A program made the position numbers and the translations under genes. A stretch of DNA of 64,000 nt from Dermabacteraceae bacterium TAE3-ERU5 (GTDB taxonomy: Bacteria > Actinomycetota > Actinomycetes > Actinomycetales > Dermabacteraceae), in contig JAHUUK010000001.1 of the NCBI GenBank assembly GCA_019218375.1, forward strand, positions 124,001-188,000, given 5' to 3'. The notes beneath the pieces were generated by a model. The model made no database searches and was not told where the DNA came from. It worked only from the letters and a program-made list of their open reading frames with translations. This document shows positions 8,964 through 16,673 of this stretch, in pieces. Position 1 is the first letter of the stretch. Each line of letters opens with the position of its first letter.

Positions 8964-8995
8964 GACTGCGCGTAGCAGCCTGCGGGGCCTTGCCC
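8946..8995 (-). terminator. rplS terminator nested in the start of the second signal peptidase gene
   Basis: On the reverse strand GGGCAAGGCCC (8995-8985) pairs perfectly with GGGCCTTGCCC (8961-8951), leaving a 23-nt loop, and is followed by TTTTT (8950-8946). This is a strong intrinsic terminator shape 15 nt after the rplS stop. It overlaps the first codons of the second signal peptidase, whose likely GTG start lies in the loop, so read-through may set signal peptidase expression. Confidence 0.75.
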
Positions 8996-9009
8996 TCTGC
9001 GCTGAGAGA

Positions 9010-9360
9010 TCAGCTATGGTCGCGCTTTTCCTTGATGCGAGCCTTCTTACCGTGCAGCTTGCGCAGGTAGTACAGCTTCGCGCGGCGAACGTCGCCACGG
9101 GTAACGACCTCGATCTTTTCGATCGTGGGGGCGTGTACCGGGAAGACGCGCTCAACGCCAACACCGAAGGAAACCTTGCGGACGCGGAAGGTCTCGCCCA
9201 CGCCGCGGCCCTGGCGGCCGATCACGTAGCCCTGGAAAACCTGGACACGGGAGCGGTTGCCTTCGACGACCTTCACGTGAACCTTCACGTTGTCGCCGGG
9301 GCGGAATGCGGGAACATCGTCGCGCAGCGACGCCGCATCAATAGCATCGAGATTATGCAT
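9010..9360 (-). CDS. rplS: 50S ribosomal protein L19
   Basis: L19 sits at the 30S-50S interface. The 116-residue protein has the family's [18 protein letters not shown] opening, [21 protein letters not shown] centre, and a basic C-terminus ([18 protein letters not shown]). It is complete and of usual length. It follows trmD on the same strand but has its own 206-bp upstream region with a plausible promoter, and ends at a strong terminator. Confidence 0.97.
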   Translation of the reverse strand: MHNLDAIDAASLRDDVPAFRPGDNVKVHVKVVEGNRSRVQVFQGYVIGRQGRGVGETFRVRKVSFGVGVERVFPVHAPTIEKIEVVTRGDVRRAKLYYLRKLHGKKARIKEKRDHS

Positions 9361-9501
9361 TAATCTTCTCCATCCCTCGCCCCGGGTCGATAGGACTTGT
9401 GTCGTGACCGGCGTGGCCGGTCGGAATTTGTGCAGTGTGCCGATTTAGCGGACGCTCGCTCCCCCGAGGCAGAGGCGTCCACGGCACACAGTCAGTAACC
9501 G

Positions 9502-9530
9502 ATTCTGCCAGATCCTCCCCCGTCAGCCAA
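9502..9530 (-). promoter_or_regulatory. Candidate rplS promoter
   Basis: On the reverse strand TTGGCT (9530-9525) and CAGAAT (9507-9502) are separated by 17 nt, a reasonable SigA-type pair, about 140 nt upstream of the rplS ATG. The downstream leader contains GC-rich inverted segments, possibly involved in ribosomal-protein regulation. This is pattern-based only. Confidence 0.4.
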
Positions 9531-9566
9531 GTCGCTGTGACGGGAGCGGCGCGCTGGCAGCGAGCC

Positions 9567-10286
9567 TTAGTTTTCTAGCAGGTCGGGCCGACGCTGCCGG
9601 GTGCGTTCCAGGGACTGTTCCCGCCGCCAGGCTGCCACCTTGCCGTGGTCGCCGCCGAGCAGCACCTCCGGCACCGCCCTCTCTGTGCCGGCAGGGTCCA
9701 CCCAGACGGCGGGCTTCGTGTAGAGCGGGTATTCGAGCAGGCCGTTGCTGTGCGATTCCTCGACCACGCTTTCGGGGTTGCCGACCACTCCGGGGACCAG
9801 GCGCACGATCGCCTCGGTCATCGCGAGCACCGCCACCTCGCCGCCGTTGAGCACGTAGTCGCCGAGCGAAAGCAGCGCCACCGCGATGCCGGAATCGGCC
9901 AGGTAGTCATACACCCGCTCGTCGATTCCCTCGTAGCGGCCGCACGCGAAGATCAGCCAGTCATGGCCCGACAGTTCCTGCGCCCGCGCCTGGCTGAAGC
10001 GTTCACCGGCGGGGTTCGGGAAGATCACCAGCGGTTCGCCGTGCCCCGCGGAGCGGCCCGCGGCCAGCACGTGCGCGAACGCTTCGGCCCACGGCTCGGG
10101 CTTCATGACCATGCCCGCTCCGCCGCCCGCCGGGGTATCGTCCACCGTCCGGTGGCGATCGTGCGTGAAGTCGCGCAGGTTGTGCAGGTTAAGGGAAAGC
10201 AGGCCCTCTCGCTGGGCCTTACCGAGCAGGGACAGCCTGAGCGGTTCCAGGTACTCGGGGAAAATGCTGATTACGTCTATGCGCAC
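9567..10286 (-). CDS. trmD: tRNA (guanine-N1-)-methyltransferase TrmD
   Basis: TrmD methylates G37 of tRNAs that read CNN codons, preventing frameshifting; SAM is the donor. The 239-residue protein shows the family start ([16 protein letters not shown]), the knot-forming SAM site ([11 protein letters not shown] and [12 protein letters not shown]) and a C-terminal region ending in the usual basic helix. It lies 5 bp downstream of rimM, the standard rpsP-khpA-rimM-trmD-rplS order, although a hairpin separates khpA from rimM here. Confidence 0.97.
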   Translation of the reverse strand: MRIDVISIFPEYLEPLRLSLLGKAQREGLLSLNLHNLRDFTHDRHRTVDDTPAGGGAGMVMKPEPWAEAFAHVLAAGRSAGHGEPLVIFPNPAGERFSQARAQELSGHDWLIFACGRYEGIDERVYDYLADSGIAVALLSLGDYVLNGGEVAVLAMTEAIVRLVPGVVGNPESVVEESHSNGLLEYPLYTKPAVWVDPAGTERAVPEVLLGGDHGKVAAWRREQSLERTRQRRPDLLEN

Positions 10287-10291
10287 TTATC

Positions 10292-10819
10292 TCACGCGTC
10301 TTCCGGATCGAACAGGCCGCCGGGCGGGGTCGCCACCAGGTAGCCGTCTGCCACGTTCACCTCGGGCACGAGCGCGGTCACAAACGGCAGCATGACGCGG
10401 CGCTTGTCCGGGGTGCGCACGATGAGCAGGTCCTGCGCCGGGTAATGTTCCAGATCCAGCACGCTGCCCAGCACCTCCCCCTCCGGGGTGCGCACCTCCA
10501 GGCCACGCAGCTGCGACGGATACCAGGCGTCGTCTTCCGCCTCTTCGTCCTCGTCCACCTCGGTGGTCAGCTCGGCGCCGCGCAGCCCCTCGGCCAGTCC
10601 ACGGTCGGTGATCTCAACGAAGCGCACGTACCAGCGCCCCTGCTGCACGCGGGTCTTCGCCACGGTCAGCGGGTAGGTTACGCCGTCCACCTCGACCGCG
10701 AATTCGCTGCCGGGAGCCAGCCGTTCTTCCGGCTGATCGGTGCGCAGAATCAGCGCCACCTCGCCTTTTAGCCCGTGGGCCTTGCCGATCGTGGCTACGG
10801 CCACCTCAAAAGTGCTCAT
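10292..10819 (-). CDS. rimM: Ribosome maturation factor RimM
   Basis: RimM helps assemble the 30S head and binds S19. The N-terminal RimM domain (VAVATIGKAHGLKGEVAL) is followed by an acidic linker (DEDEEAEDD) and a PRC-barrel (WYPSQLRGLEVRTPEGEVLG). I chose the ATG at 10817-10819 (MSTFEV) because it starts just before the conserved block and has GGACAAAC upstream; an in-frame start 33 bp earlier adds unconserved residues. The product is 175 residues. trmD follows after 5 bp. Confidence 0.95.
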   Translation of the reverse strand: MSTFEVAVATIGKAHGLKGEVALILRTDQPEERLAPGSEFAVEVDGVTYPLTVAKTRVQQGRWYVRFVEITDRGLAEGLRGAELTTEVDEDEEAEDDAWYPSQLRGLEVRTPEGEVLGSVLDLEHYPAQDLLIVRTPDKRRVMLPFVTALVPEVNVADGYLVATPPGGLFDPEDA

Positions 10820-10842
10820 GTTTGTCCTTATAGAAAAGAGCG

Positions 10843-10874
10843 AGGGCGGCACCGCACTATGTGCGATGCCGCCC
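10843..10874 (-). terminator. Terminator or attenuator hairpin between khpA-like gene and rimM
   Basis: On the reverse strand GGGCGGCATCGCAC (10874-10861) pairs with GTGCGGTGCCGCCC (10857-10844) with a three-base loop and is followed by a T-rich stretch (CTCTTTTC). It lies downstream of the khpA stop and close to the rimM RBS, so it should reduce read-through from rpsP-khpA into rimM-trmD. Confidence 0.7.
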
Positions 10875-10896
10875 TACGCTAGCCAAAACTGTTTGC

Positions 10897-11139
10897 TCAG
10901 CGGCGGTCGACGTCGACGATATCGACGCGCACACCGCCCTCGCTCAGCGCGCCGGTGACGGTGCGCAGTGCACGTGCGGTACGACCGCTGCGGCCGATTA
11001 CGCGACCGAGATCCTCCGGATTCACCCTGACTTCCAGCAGGGGCCCGCGGCGCAGGTTTTTCTCCTTCACCACGACGTCGTCCGGGTTATCTACGATCCC
11101 ACGCACCAGGTGCTCGAGGGCTTCCGCTGACGCGCTCAC
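10897..11139 (-). CDS. khpA: KH-domain RNA-binding protein (KhpA/YlqC family)
   Basis: This 80-residue single KH-domain protein carries the GxxG loop in the form VIGRSGRTARALRT, preceded by RVNPEDLGR. KhpA binds RNA, and in some Gram-positive bacteria works with KhpB in cell-division and sRNA regulation. It lies 2 bp downstream of rpsP on the same strand, the conserved actinobacterial arrangement. The start codon fits the start of the conserved block (ALEHLVRGIVDNPDDV). Confidence 0.93.
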   Translation of the reverse strand: MSASAEALEHLVRGIVDNPDDVVVKEKNLRRGPLLEVRVNPEDLGRVIGRSGRTARALRTVTGALSEGGVRVDIVDVDRR

Positions 11140-11141
11140 GC

Positions 11142-11597
11142 TCAGGCCTCCTGAGCCTCTTCGGCGGTCTCCTCGGAGGCGGCCTCTTCGGTCGCTTCCT
11201 CGGCGGCAGCCTCTTCAGCGCTGGCCTTGCTCTTCTCGACCTCGGCGCGCTTCTCAGCAGCAGCCTTGTCGGCCTCGGCGATCAGCTCGGCGGCAGCCTT
11301 CTTGGGGGCCTTGGTCTTGAGGGTGCCTTCGGCGCCCTCTTCGCCCTTGAACTTCTGCCAGTCGCCGGTGATCTTCAAGATCGCGGCAACCTGCTCGGTC
11401 GGCTGCGCGCCGACACCCAGCCAGTACTGAGCGCGCTCAGACTTAACCTCAATGAACGAGGGCTCCTCGGTGGGGTGGTACTTGCCGATCTCTTCGATCA
11501 CGGCACCATCGCGCTTCTTGCGCGAGTCAGCCACAACGATGCGGTAGTAGGGTGCACGGATCTTGCCAAGACGCTTCAGGCGGATTTTGACGGCCAC
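11142..11597 (-). CDS. rpsP: 30S ribosomal protein S16 with long acidic/Ala-rich tail
   Basis: The first 85 residues are ordinary S16 ([20 protein letters not shown], then READ-like ADSRKKRDG and WLGVGAQPT). The next roughly 65 residues are a low-complexity tail rich in Ala, Glu and Lys, ending in repeated EEA/EEAA units. S16 is normally 80-100 residues in many bacteria, but extended tails occur in actinobacteria. It probably heads the rpsP-khpA unit, with a promoter suggested at 11729-11758. Confidence 0.96.
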   Translation of the reverse strand: MAVKIRLKRLGKIRAPYYRIVVADSRKKRDGAVIEEIGKYHPTEEPSFIEVKSERAQYWLGVGAQPTEQVAAILKITGDWQKFKGEEGAEGTLKTKAPKKAAAELIAEADKAAAEKRAEVEKSKASAEEAAAEEATEEAASEETAEEAQEA

Positions 11598-11728
11598 GGT
11601 AGTGGACTCCTTCTTAGTTTCGCTTGTGAGACGTGCGGCTTCCCTGTGGGGTGTGCGGGGACGCCGGATCCTCGGATGGTTGCGCGCCGTACACAGTAGA
11701 GGGCCGTCACGGACGCATACAGTTACAG

Positions 11729-11758
11729 ATTATGCCAGAGAGCCGCCCGTCGGGTCAG
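11729..11758 (-). promoter_or_regulatory. Candidate rpsP promoter
   Basis: On the reverse strand CTGACC (11758-11753) and CATAAT (11734-11729) are 18 nt apart, about 130 nt upstream of rpsP. The -35 element lies inside the loop of the hairpin that follows ffh, so terminator and promoter overlap. Pattern-based only. Confidence 0.35.
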
Positions 11759-11775
11759 CCCCGGAAGGGCGGCTC
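11740..11775 (-). terminator. Hairpin downstream of ffh
   Basis: On the reverse strand GAGCCGCCC (11775-11767) pairs with GGGCGGCTC (11748-11740), 27 nt after the ffh stop. The following sequence lacks a long T-run, so termination strength is uncertain. Confidence 0.55.
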
Positions 11776-11801
11776 ATCCTCTGGTGTGTCGGACGTCTCG
11801 A

Positions 11802-13379
11802 CTATTTGCCGAACATCTTTTTCAGCGCGTCGGGCAGTTCCACGTCGTCCAGGTTCGCGGCGGATCCGCCCTGCGGCAGGGACGGCGGGGCGAACGCGCT
11901 GCCTCCCGCGTTAGCGGAACGCTGCGCGGCGGCCTTCTCCTCGGCGGCGCGCTTGGCCGGGTTACCGGAGCGAGACTTCTTGCCCTTCTTACCCGCCTGC
12001 GCCTTGCCGCGCGACTTCTTGCCCATCCCCATGCCGGGCATTCCCGGCATCGCAGGCATACCGCCGCCCATGCCGCCGCCACGCTTCATCGAACGCATCA
12101 TCTGCTGCGCCTGCTTGAAGCGTTCCAGCAGCTGGTTGATCTCGGTGACGGTGGTGCCGGAGCCCTTCGCGATGCGGGCCCGGCGGGAGCCGTTGATCAG
12201 CTTCGGGTCCTGGCGTTCGGCCGGGGTCATCGACTGAATCATCGCCTCGACCCGGGTGATATCGCGCTCATCGAACTGATCGAGCTGCGCCCTGAACTGG
12301 GCGGCACCGGGCAGCATACCCAGCATCTTCTTGAGCGAGCCCATGTTCTTGAGCTGCTGCATCTGCACCAGGAAGTCGTCCAGCGTGAAGTCCTCATCGC
12401 TGGCCAACTTCTGGGCCATCTTCTCGGCCTGGGCCTGATCGAAGTTCTTTTCCGCCTGCTCGATCAGGGTCAGCACGTCGCCCATGTCGAGGATCCGATT
12501 CGCCATGCGGTCCGGGTGGAAACGCTCGAAGTCATCGAGGTTCTCGCCGGTGGAGGCAAACAGGATCGGGCGCTCGGTGACGCCCGTGATCGAAAGTGCG
12601 GCGCCACCGCGCGCGTCGCCATCCAGCTTGGACAGCACCACGCCGGTGAAGCCGACGCCATCGCGGAACGCCTGCGCCACATTGGCCGCGTCCTGACCGA
12701 TCATCGCGTCTACCACGAACAGCGTCTCATGCGGGTTCACCGCATCGCGGATGTCCCGAGCCTGCTGCATCATCTCTTCGTCGATACCGAGGCGGCCCGC
12801 GGTATCGACGATCACGACGTCGTGCTGCTGGAACTGCGCGGTAGAAACGCCGTTCATCGCCACCAGCACCGGATCGCCGACGCCGTTGCCCGGCTCGGGG
12901 GCGAACACGGTCACGCCCGCGCGCTCACCGACGATCTGCAGCTGATTAACGGCGTTCGGGCGCTGCAGGTCGGCAGCGACCAGCATCGGGGTGTGCCCCT
13001 CGTCCTTCAGCCACTTGGCGAGCTTGCCCGCCAGGGTGGTCTTACCGGCACCCTGCAGACCGGCAAGCATGATCACGGTGGGCGGGTTCTTGGCGAAGGT
13101 GAGCGAACCGCTCGCCCCGCCCAGGATCTCCACCAGTTCGCCGTGCACGATCTTGACGACCTGCTGCGCCGGGTTCAGCGCCTTCGATACTTCCTCCGAG
13201 AGCGCCTTTTCCCTAACGCGGGAGGCGAACTCGCGCACCACCGGAACCGCGACGTCGGCATCGAGCAGCGCGCGACGAATCTCGCGCACCGTCTTGTCTA
13301 CGTCGGCCTCGGTCAGGCGGCCGTGCCCGCGCAGCCCCTTCAGGGATGCGGTTATGCGATCGGAAAGATTGTTAAACAC
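11802..13379 (-). CDS. ffh: Signal recognition particle protein Ffh
   Basis: Ffh binds signal sequences on nascent chains and 4.5S RNA and docks to FtsY. The 525-residue protein has an N domain, the GTPase G domain (GLQGAGKTTLAGKLA, VDTAGRLGIDEEM, LSKLDGDARGGAAL) and a Met-rich M domain (FLVQMQQLKNMGSLKKMLGMLPG). The C-terminal tail from about residue 440 is Gly/Met- then Lys/Ala-rich (GGGMGGGMPAMPGMPGMGMG) and variable. The SRP receptor gene ftsY lies upstream on the same strand with one gene between. Confidence 0.97.
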   Translation of the reverse strand: MFNNLSDRITASLKGLRGHGRLTEADVDKTVREIRRALLDADVAVPVVREFASRVREKALSEEVSKALNPAQQVVKIVHGELVEILGGASGSLTFAKNPPTVIMLAGLQGAGKTTLAGKLAKWLKDEGHTPMLVAADLQRPNAVNQLQIVGERAGVTVFAPEPGNGVGDPVLVAMNGVSTAQFQQHDVVIVDTAGRLGIDEEMMQQARDIRDAVNPHETLFVVDAMIGQDAANVAQAFRDGVGFTGVVLSKLDGDARGGAALSITGVTERPILFASTGENLDDFERFHPDRMANRILDMGDVLTLIEQAEKNFDQAQAEKMAQKLASDEDFTLDDFLVQMQQLKNMGSLKKMLGMLPGAAQFRAQLDQFDERDITRVEAMIQSMTPAERQDPKLINGSRRARIAKGSGTTVTEINQLLERFKQAQQMMRSMKRGGGMGGGMPAMPGMPGMGMGKKSRGKAQAGKKGKKSRSGNPAKRAAEEKAAAQRSANAGGSAFAPPSLPQGGSAANLDDVELPDALKKMFGK

Positions 13380-13416
13380 GCCTATTTATCCTTTGGTTGG
13401 CTTGTGCCGTGACAGT

Positions 13417-14604
13417 CTAGCGGAGCGAGTACGCGAGCTTGCCCGCCAGCAGCACCATTTCCCTGCGCGGGGCGCGCACCAGCGCGTCCATCGGGTTCTC
13501 CGCGTCCAGCAGCACGATGTCCGCCCGCTCCCCCGGCTTGATACCGGTCGGCTGTCCGCCCACGAAGGTGTGCGCCGCACCGGTAGCCCAGTCCAGCACC
13601 TCCACCAGTTCCTCGTCGTAGCGGGCACCGCTCATGCGGGCGTAGTTGAGCGCGATCCGCAGCGTATCGCCGTCGCCGTAGGGACTCCACAGGTCACGGA
13701 TGCCATCGGTACCGAAGCCGACGCGTACCCCGGCCTCGCGCAGCAGGCGGCGCGGCAGCGGGGCCACGTAGGCGGGAGCCACGGTGGTCAGCGAAACGTC
13801 GCCCTCGGCCATGCGAGCGATGATGCTTTCCTGCTGGCGGGCGGGCAGGCCGCCGAGCGCCAGGCCGTGCGCGATGGTTACCTTCCCCTTGAGGTCGAGC
13901 GCCTCCACGCGGTCCAGGATCAGCTCGAACTGGAAACCGCCCAGGCTTTCGCCGTCGTGCAGGTGAATATCGATGCCGCAGCCGGTTTCTTCCGCGATCT
14001 CAAACAGCAGATCAAGCTGGCCGACGGGGTCGCGGTCGATCCCGGCCGGGTCCAGACCGCCGATGTGTTCGGCCAGGCCCTCGCGTGCTGCCGCGCGCAG
14101 CAGCTCGTCCACGCCATCGCGGCGCAGCACACCGTCCTGCGGGAATGCGACCAGTTCAAACAGCATGTCGGGGGCGACCTTAGCGACAGCTTCGCGCACC
14201 ACTTCCAGCCCGGTAAGGCCGATTCCGGGATCGACGTCCACGTGGCTGCGCATGGCGGTGGTGCCGTGCAGCACGAACTGCTCCAGCACCTGCGAGGTGA
14301 CGTCTACGCCGGGAATTCCCAGTTCACCGCGTCGGGCGCGCTCGTGCTGGATACGGCCGTCGAGGGTGTTTTCGCCGCCGTAGCTCTGCCAGTCCCTGCC
14401 CCACCAGGACTTGTCCACGTGCGCGTGGGTGTTGACCACGCCGGGGATGGCGAACAGGCCGCGGCCGTCGATATCGCCCTCCGCTACCTGGCCGGCGGCG
14501 TCGGTGATCGCGGCGATGTTCGCGCCGTCCAGCTCGATATCTACCTTGCGGGTAACGCGGGGATCGCTACCGTCCGCGATACGTACATTGCGTAGGAAAG
14601 TCAT
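13417..14604 (-). CDS. Amidohydrolase, cytosine-deaminase-like
   Basis: This 395-residue protein has the metal-dependent amidohydrolase architecture: NTHAHVDKSWW (first metal histidines, with the HxDKS of CodA-type deaminases), HVDVDPGIGL, DIHLHDGES, TIAHGLALG and the catalytic Asp in FGTDGIRDLW. An N-terminal beta domain (FLRNVRIADG) and C-terminal GIKPGERADIVLLDAENP complete the fold. Substrate cannot be read from sequence; a nucleobase or related cyclic amide deaminase or hydrolase is likely. It lies 5 bp downstream of ftsY and 37 bp upstream of ffh, an unusual interloper between the two SRP-pathway genes. Confidence 0.85.
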   Translation of the reverse strand: MTFLRNVRIADGSDPRVTRKVDIELDGANIAAITDAAGQVAEGDIDGRGLFAIPGVVNTHAHVDKSWWGRDWQSYGGENTLDGRIQHERARRGELGIPGVDVTSQVLEQFVLHGTTAMRSHVDVDPGIGLTGLEVVREAVAKVAPDMLFELVAFPQDGVLRRDGVDELLRAAAREGLAEHIGGLDPAGIDRDPVGQLDLLFEIAEETGCGIDIHLHDGESLGGFQFELILDRVEALDLKGKVTIAHGLALGGLPARQQESIIARMAEGDVSLTTVAPAYVAPLPRRLLREAGVRVGFGTDGIRDLWSPYGDGDTLRIALNYARMSGARYDEELVEVLDWATGAAHTFVGGQPTGIKPGERADIVLLDAENPMDALVRAPRREMVLLAGKLAYSLR

Positions 14605-14609
14605 TTTTA

Positions 14610-16013
14610 CTACTTCGCCTCCTCGCCCAGCAGGGCATCAACAAATCCGTACGGGTCGAACGGGGCCAGGTCATCCATGCCCTCACCCAGGCCGACAAGT
14701 TTCACCGGCACGCCTAGCTCGCGCTGCACGTTCATGACGATGCCGCCCTTGGCGGTGCCGTCCAGCTTCGTCAGGGCAATGCCGGTAATCTGCACCACCT
14801 CGGAAAACACGCGGGCCTGCTGCATACCGTTCTGCCCGGTGGTCGCGTCGATCACCAGCAGCACTTCCTGCACGCCAGCGCCGCCCAGGCCCTTTTCGGC
14901 CACGCGGCGCACCTTGCCCAGCTCGTCCATCAGACCGCGCTTGTTTTGCAGGCGGCCAGCGGTATCCACGATCACAACGTCTGCGGTTTCCTCTACGCCG
15001 CGGCGCACCGCGTCGAAAGCGACCGCCGCCGGGTCGGCCCCGTCCTTATCGGAACGCACCGTCGGCACGCCCACGCGCTCGCCCCAGGTCTGCAGCTGCT
15101 CTGCGGCTGCGGCGCGGAAGGTGTCGGCAGCGCCCAGCACGACGCTGCGCCCCTGCGCCACCAGCACACGCGCCAGTTTCCCGGCGGTGGTGGTTTTGCC
15201 GGTGCCGTTCACGCCGACCATCATCACGACGGCGGGCACCTCGCGTCCCTCTTCGTTGGTGACGCGGCGCGAGGCGATCCTACGGTTGAACGAGACGTCC
15301 ACCAGGTTCAGCAGTTCCTCGCGCAGCACGGCGCGCACCTGCGCCGGATCGTCGCTGCCGAGCACCAGCATGCGTTCCTTGAGCGTTTCCAGCAGTTCGT
15401 CGGTCAGCTGCGGGCCGAGGTCCGCTAGCAGCAGGGTCTCCTCGATCTCATCCCAGGTGTTCGCGTCCACCTTGTCGCTGGTGAGCAGGGAAAGCAGCCC
15501 CTTGCCGAAGCCGCCGGAGCGGGCCAGGCGGGCGCGCAGCCGCACCATGCGATCGGCGGGCGCCTCCGGCACCTCCACGGCTGCGGTTTCCCCGGCGGGA
15601 GTTTCCGCCGCCGGTTCGGGCTGCGGCGTCTCCGCCGGAGCGTTCGCGTCCTCCGTTACCGGTGCGGCAGGCGCGGATTCCTCAACGGGGTGCGCTTCTG
15701 CGGCCTGCTCGCCCACCGCTTCCAGGCTGGATTCCTGCGCGGGATCGGCTGCGGGCTGCGGTGCCGGGTCGGCATCCGCAGGCGCGGCGGAGCGCGGCTT
15801 TTCTGCCGCCTCGGCAGGCTTATCCTCACCCTCTGCCGGGCCGAATGCGTCATCCCAGGTGGGAGCATCCGGGCGGGGCTTAGCGGGGGGCGGCGTCGGC
15901 GCCCCGGCATCGTCCTTTTTCCGGCCCCGGCGCGTCAGCAGGTAGGCGGCGGGCACGCCCGCGCCGACCAAACCGGCAACGACGACGAGAATTTCAACTA
16001 TCTGGGGATCCAT
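14610..16013 (-). CDS. ftsY: Signal recognition particle receptor FtsY
   Basis: FtsY is the membrane-associated GTPase partner of Ffh. The 467-residue protein begins with a membrane segment (IVEILVVVAGLVGAGVPAAY in part, residues about 4-26), then a long Pro/Ala/Glu-rich linker to about residue 155, then the NG domain with GVNGTGKTTTAGKLA, VDTAGRLQNK and LTKLDGTAKGG. A true N-terminal membrane anchor is typical of actinobacterial FtsY. A small membrane-protein gene ends 3 bp upstream. Confidence 0.97.
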   Translation of the reverse strand: MDPQIVEILVVVAGLVGAGVPAAYLLTRRGRKKDDAGAPTPPPAKPRPDAPTWDDAFGPAEGEDKPAEAAEKPRSAAPADADPAPQPAADPAQESSLEAVGEQAAEAHPVEESAPAAPVTEDANAPAETPQPEPAAETPAGETAAVEVPEAPADRMVRLRARLARSGGFGKGLLSLLTSDKVDANTWDEIEETLLLADLGPQLTDELLETLKERMLVLGSDDPAQVRAVLREELLNLVDVSFNRRIASRRVTNEEGREVPAVVMMVGVNGTGKTTTAGKLARVLVAQGRSVVLGAADTFRAAAAEQLQTWGERVGVPTVRSDKDGADPAAVAFDAVRRGVEETADVVIVDTAGRLQNKRGLMDELGKVRRVAEKGLGGAGVQEVLLVIDATTGQNGMQQARVFSEVVQITGIALTKLDGTAKGGIVMNVQRELGVPVKLVGLGEGMDDLAPFDPYGFVDALLGEEAK

Positions 16014-16016
16014 ATA

Positions 16017-16196
16017 TCAGCTCTCAGAGTCTTTTGCGTCTTTACGGGCCGCGCGCTGCCCCCGGCTACGGGAGCCGCGGCGCTTTTCCGCCGTGCTTTG
16101 GTCGCTATTTAGCGACATGTGCGGCAGCGCCACCAGCAGAATTACCGCGCCTGCCGTCAGCAATGCGAAAAGGAAAAACAAAATAATGGGGAACAT
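16017..16196 (-). CDS. Small membrane protein upstream of ftsY
   Basis: An ATG at 16194-16196 opens a 59-codon frame ending at TGA 16017-16019. Residues 3-25 form one clear membrane segment (begins MFPIILFFLFALL) and the rest is a strongly basic and polar tail (EKRRGSRSRGQRAARKDAK). It ends 3 bp before the ftsY start on the same strand. A hydrophobic helix plus charged cytoplasmic tail and tight spacing favour a real gene. No family is recognised. Confidence 0.6.
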   Translation of the reverse strand: MFPIILFFLFALLTAGAVILLVALPHMSLNSDQSTAEKRRGSRSRGQRAARKDAKDSES

Positions 16197-16280
16197 TTTT
16201 ATACGACCGCTTTAAAGGAAGTTACTGCGCTAGGGGCGCGCGAAATGCGCGCTACATAGGCAATGCTACAAGGCTGGCGG

Positions 16281-16673
16281 TCACTCCCCTCCCAGCACTC
16301 GGCGGTCGATCTCATCCTTCTCCGCGTCGATGCGATGCCCCTGCCACAGCCCGGCCAGGTACATGATCGCAAACAGCGCGCCGATGCCCCACATCATCGG
16401 CACCACCAGACCGAAAGCCAGCACCGCTATCTGCAGCAGCGCTCCTATCTGGTAGCCGACGGCGGAGGACAGCTTGCGGGCACTCAGCATCAGAGCCACC
16501 ACCAGGGCCAAGCCCAGCCCCCAGGCCATGAGCCGTGACTGGCCGGTGGTGTAGGCCAGGCCGTGCGCGGCCAGCACTGCGAAGAACACTACGAACGCTT
16601 CCAGGGTCAAAACCGTGGCGCAAAACATGCGCTGCGCTCCGCCCTTGCGCGGGGAGGGCACGAAAACGCTCAT
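16281..16673 (-). CDS. DUF4233 membrane protein
   Basis: The 130-residue protein has four hydrophobic segments and matches DUF4233, a family found directly after folC in actinobacteria. Recognisable parts are the first helix (LEAFVVFFAVLAAHGL) and the last (MMWGIGALFAIMYLAGLW), followed by an acidic/basic cytoplasmic tail. Its ATG overlaps the folC TGA (ATGA), so it is translationally coupled. Function is unknown. Confidence 0.9.
   Translation of the reverse strand: MSVFVPSPRKGGAQRMFCATVLTLEAFVVFFAVLAAHGLAYTTGQSRLMAWGLGLALVVALMLSARKLSSAVGYQIGALLQIAVLAFGLVVPMMWGIGALFAIMYLAGLWQGHRIDAEKDEIDRRVLGGE

Noticed and set aside
11784-13412. Long forward frame (542 codons) opposite ffh
   Set aside because: It is the antisense of a strongly conserved gene; its composition (His, Gln, Arg, Gly-rich) is typical of reverse reading of GC-rich codons and no motif is present.
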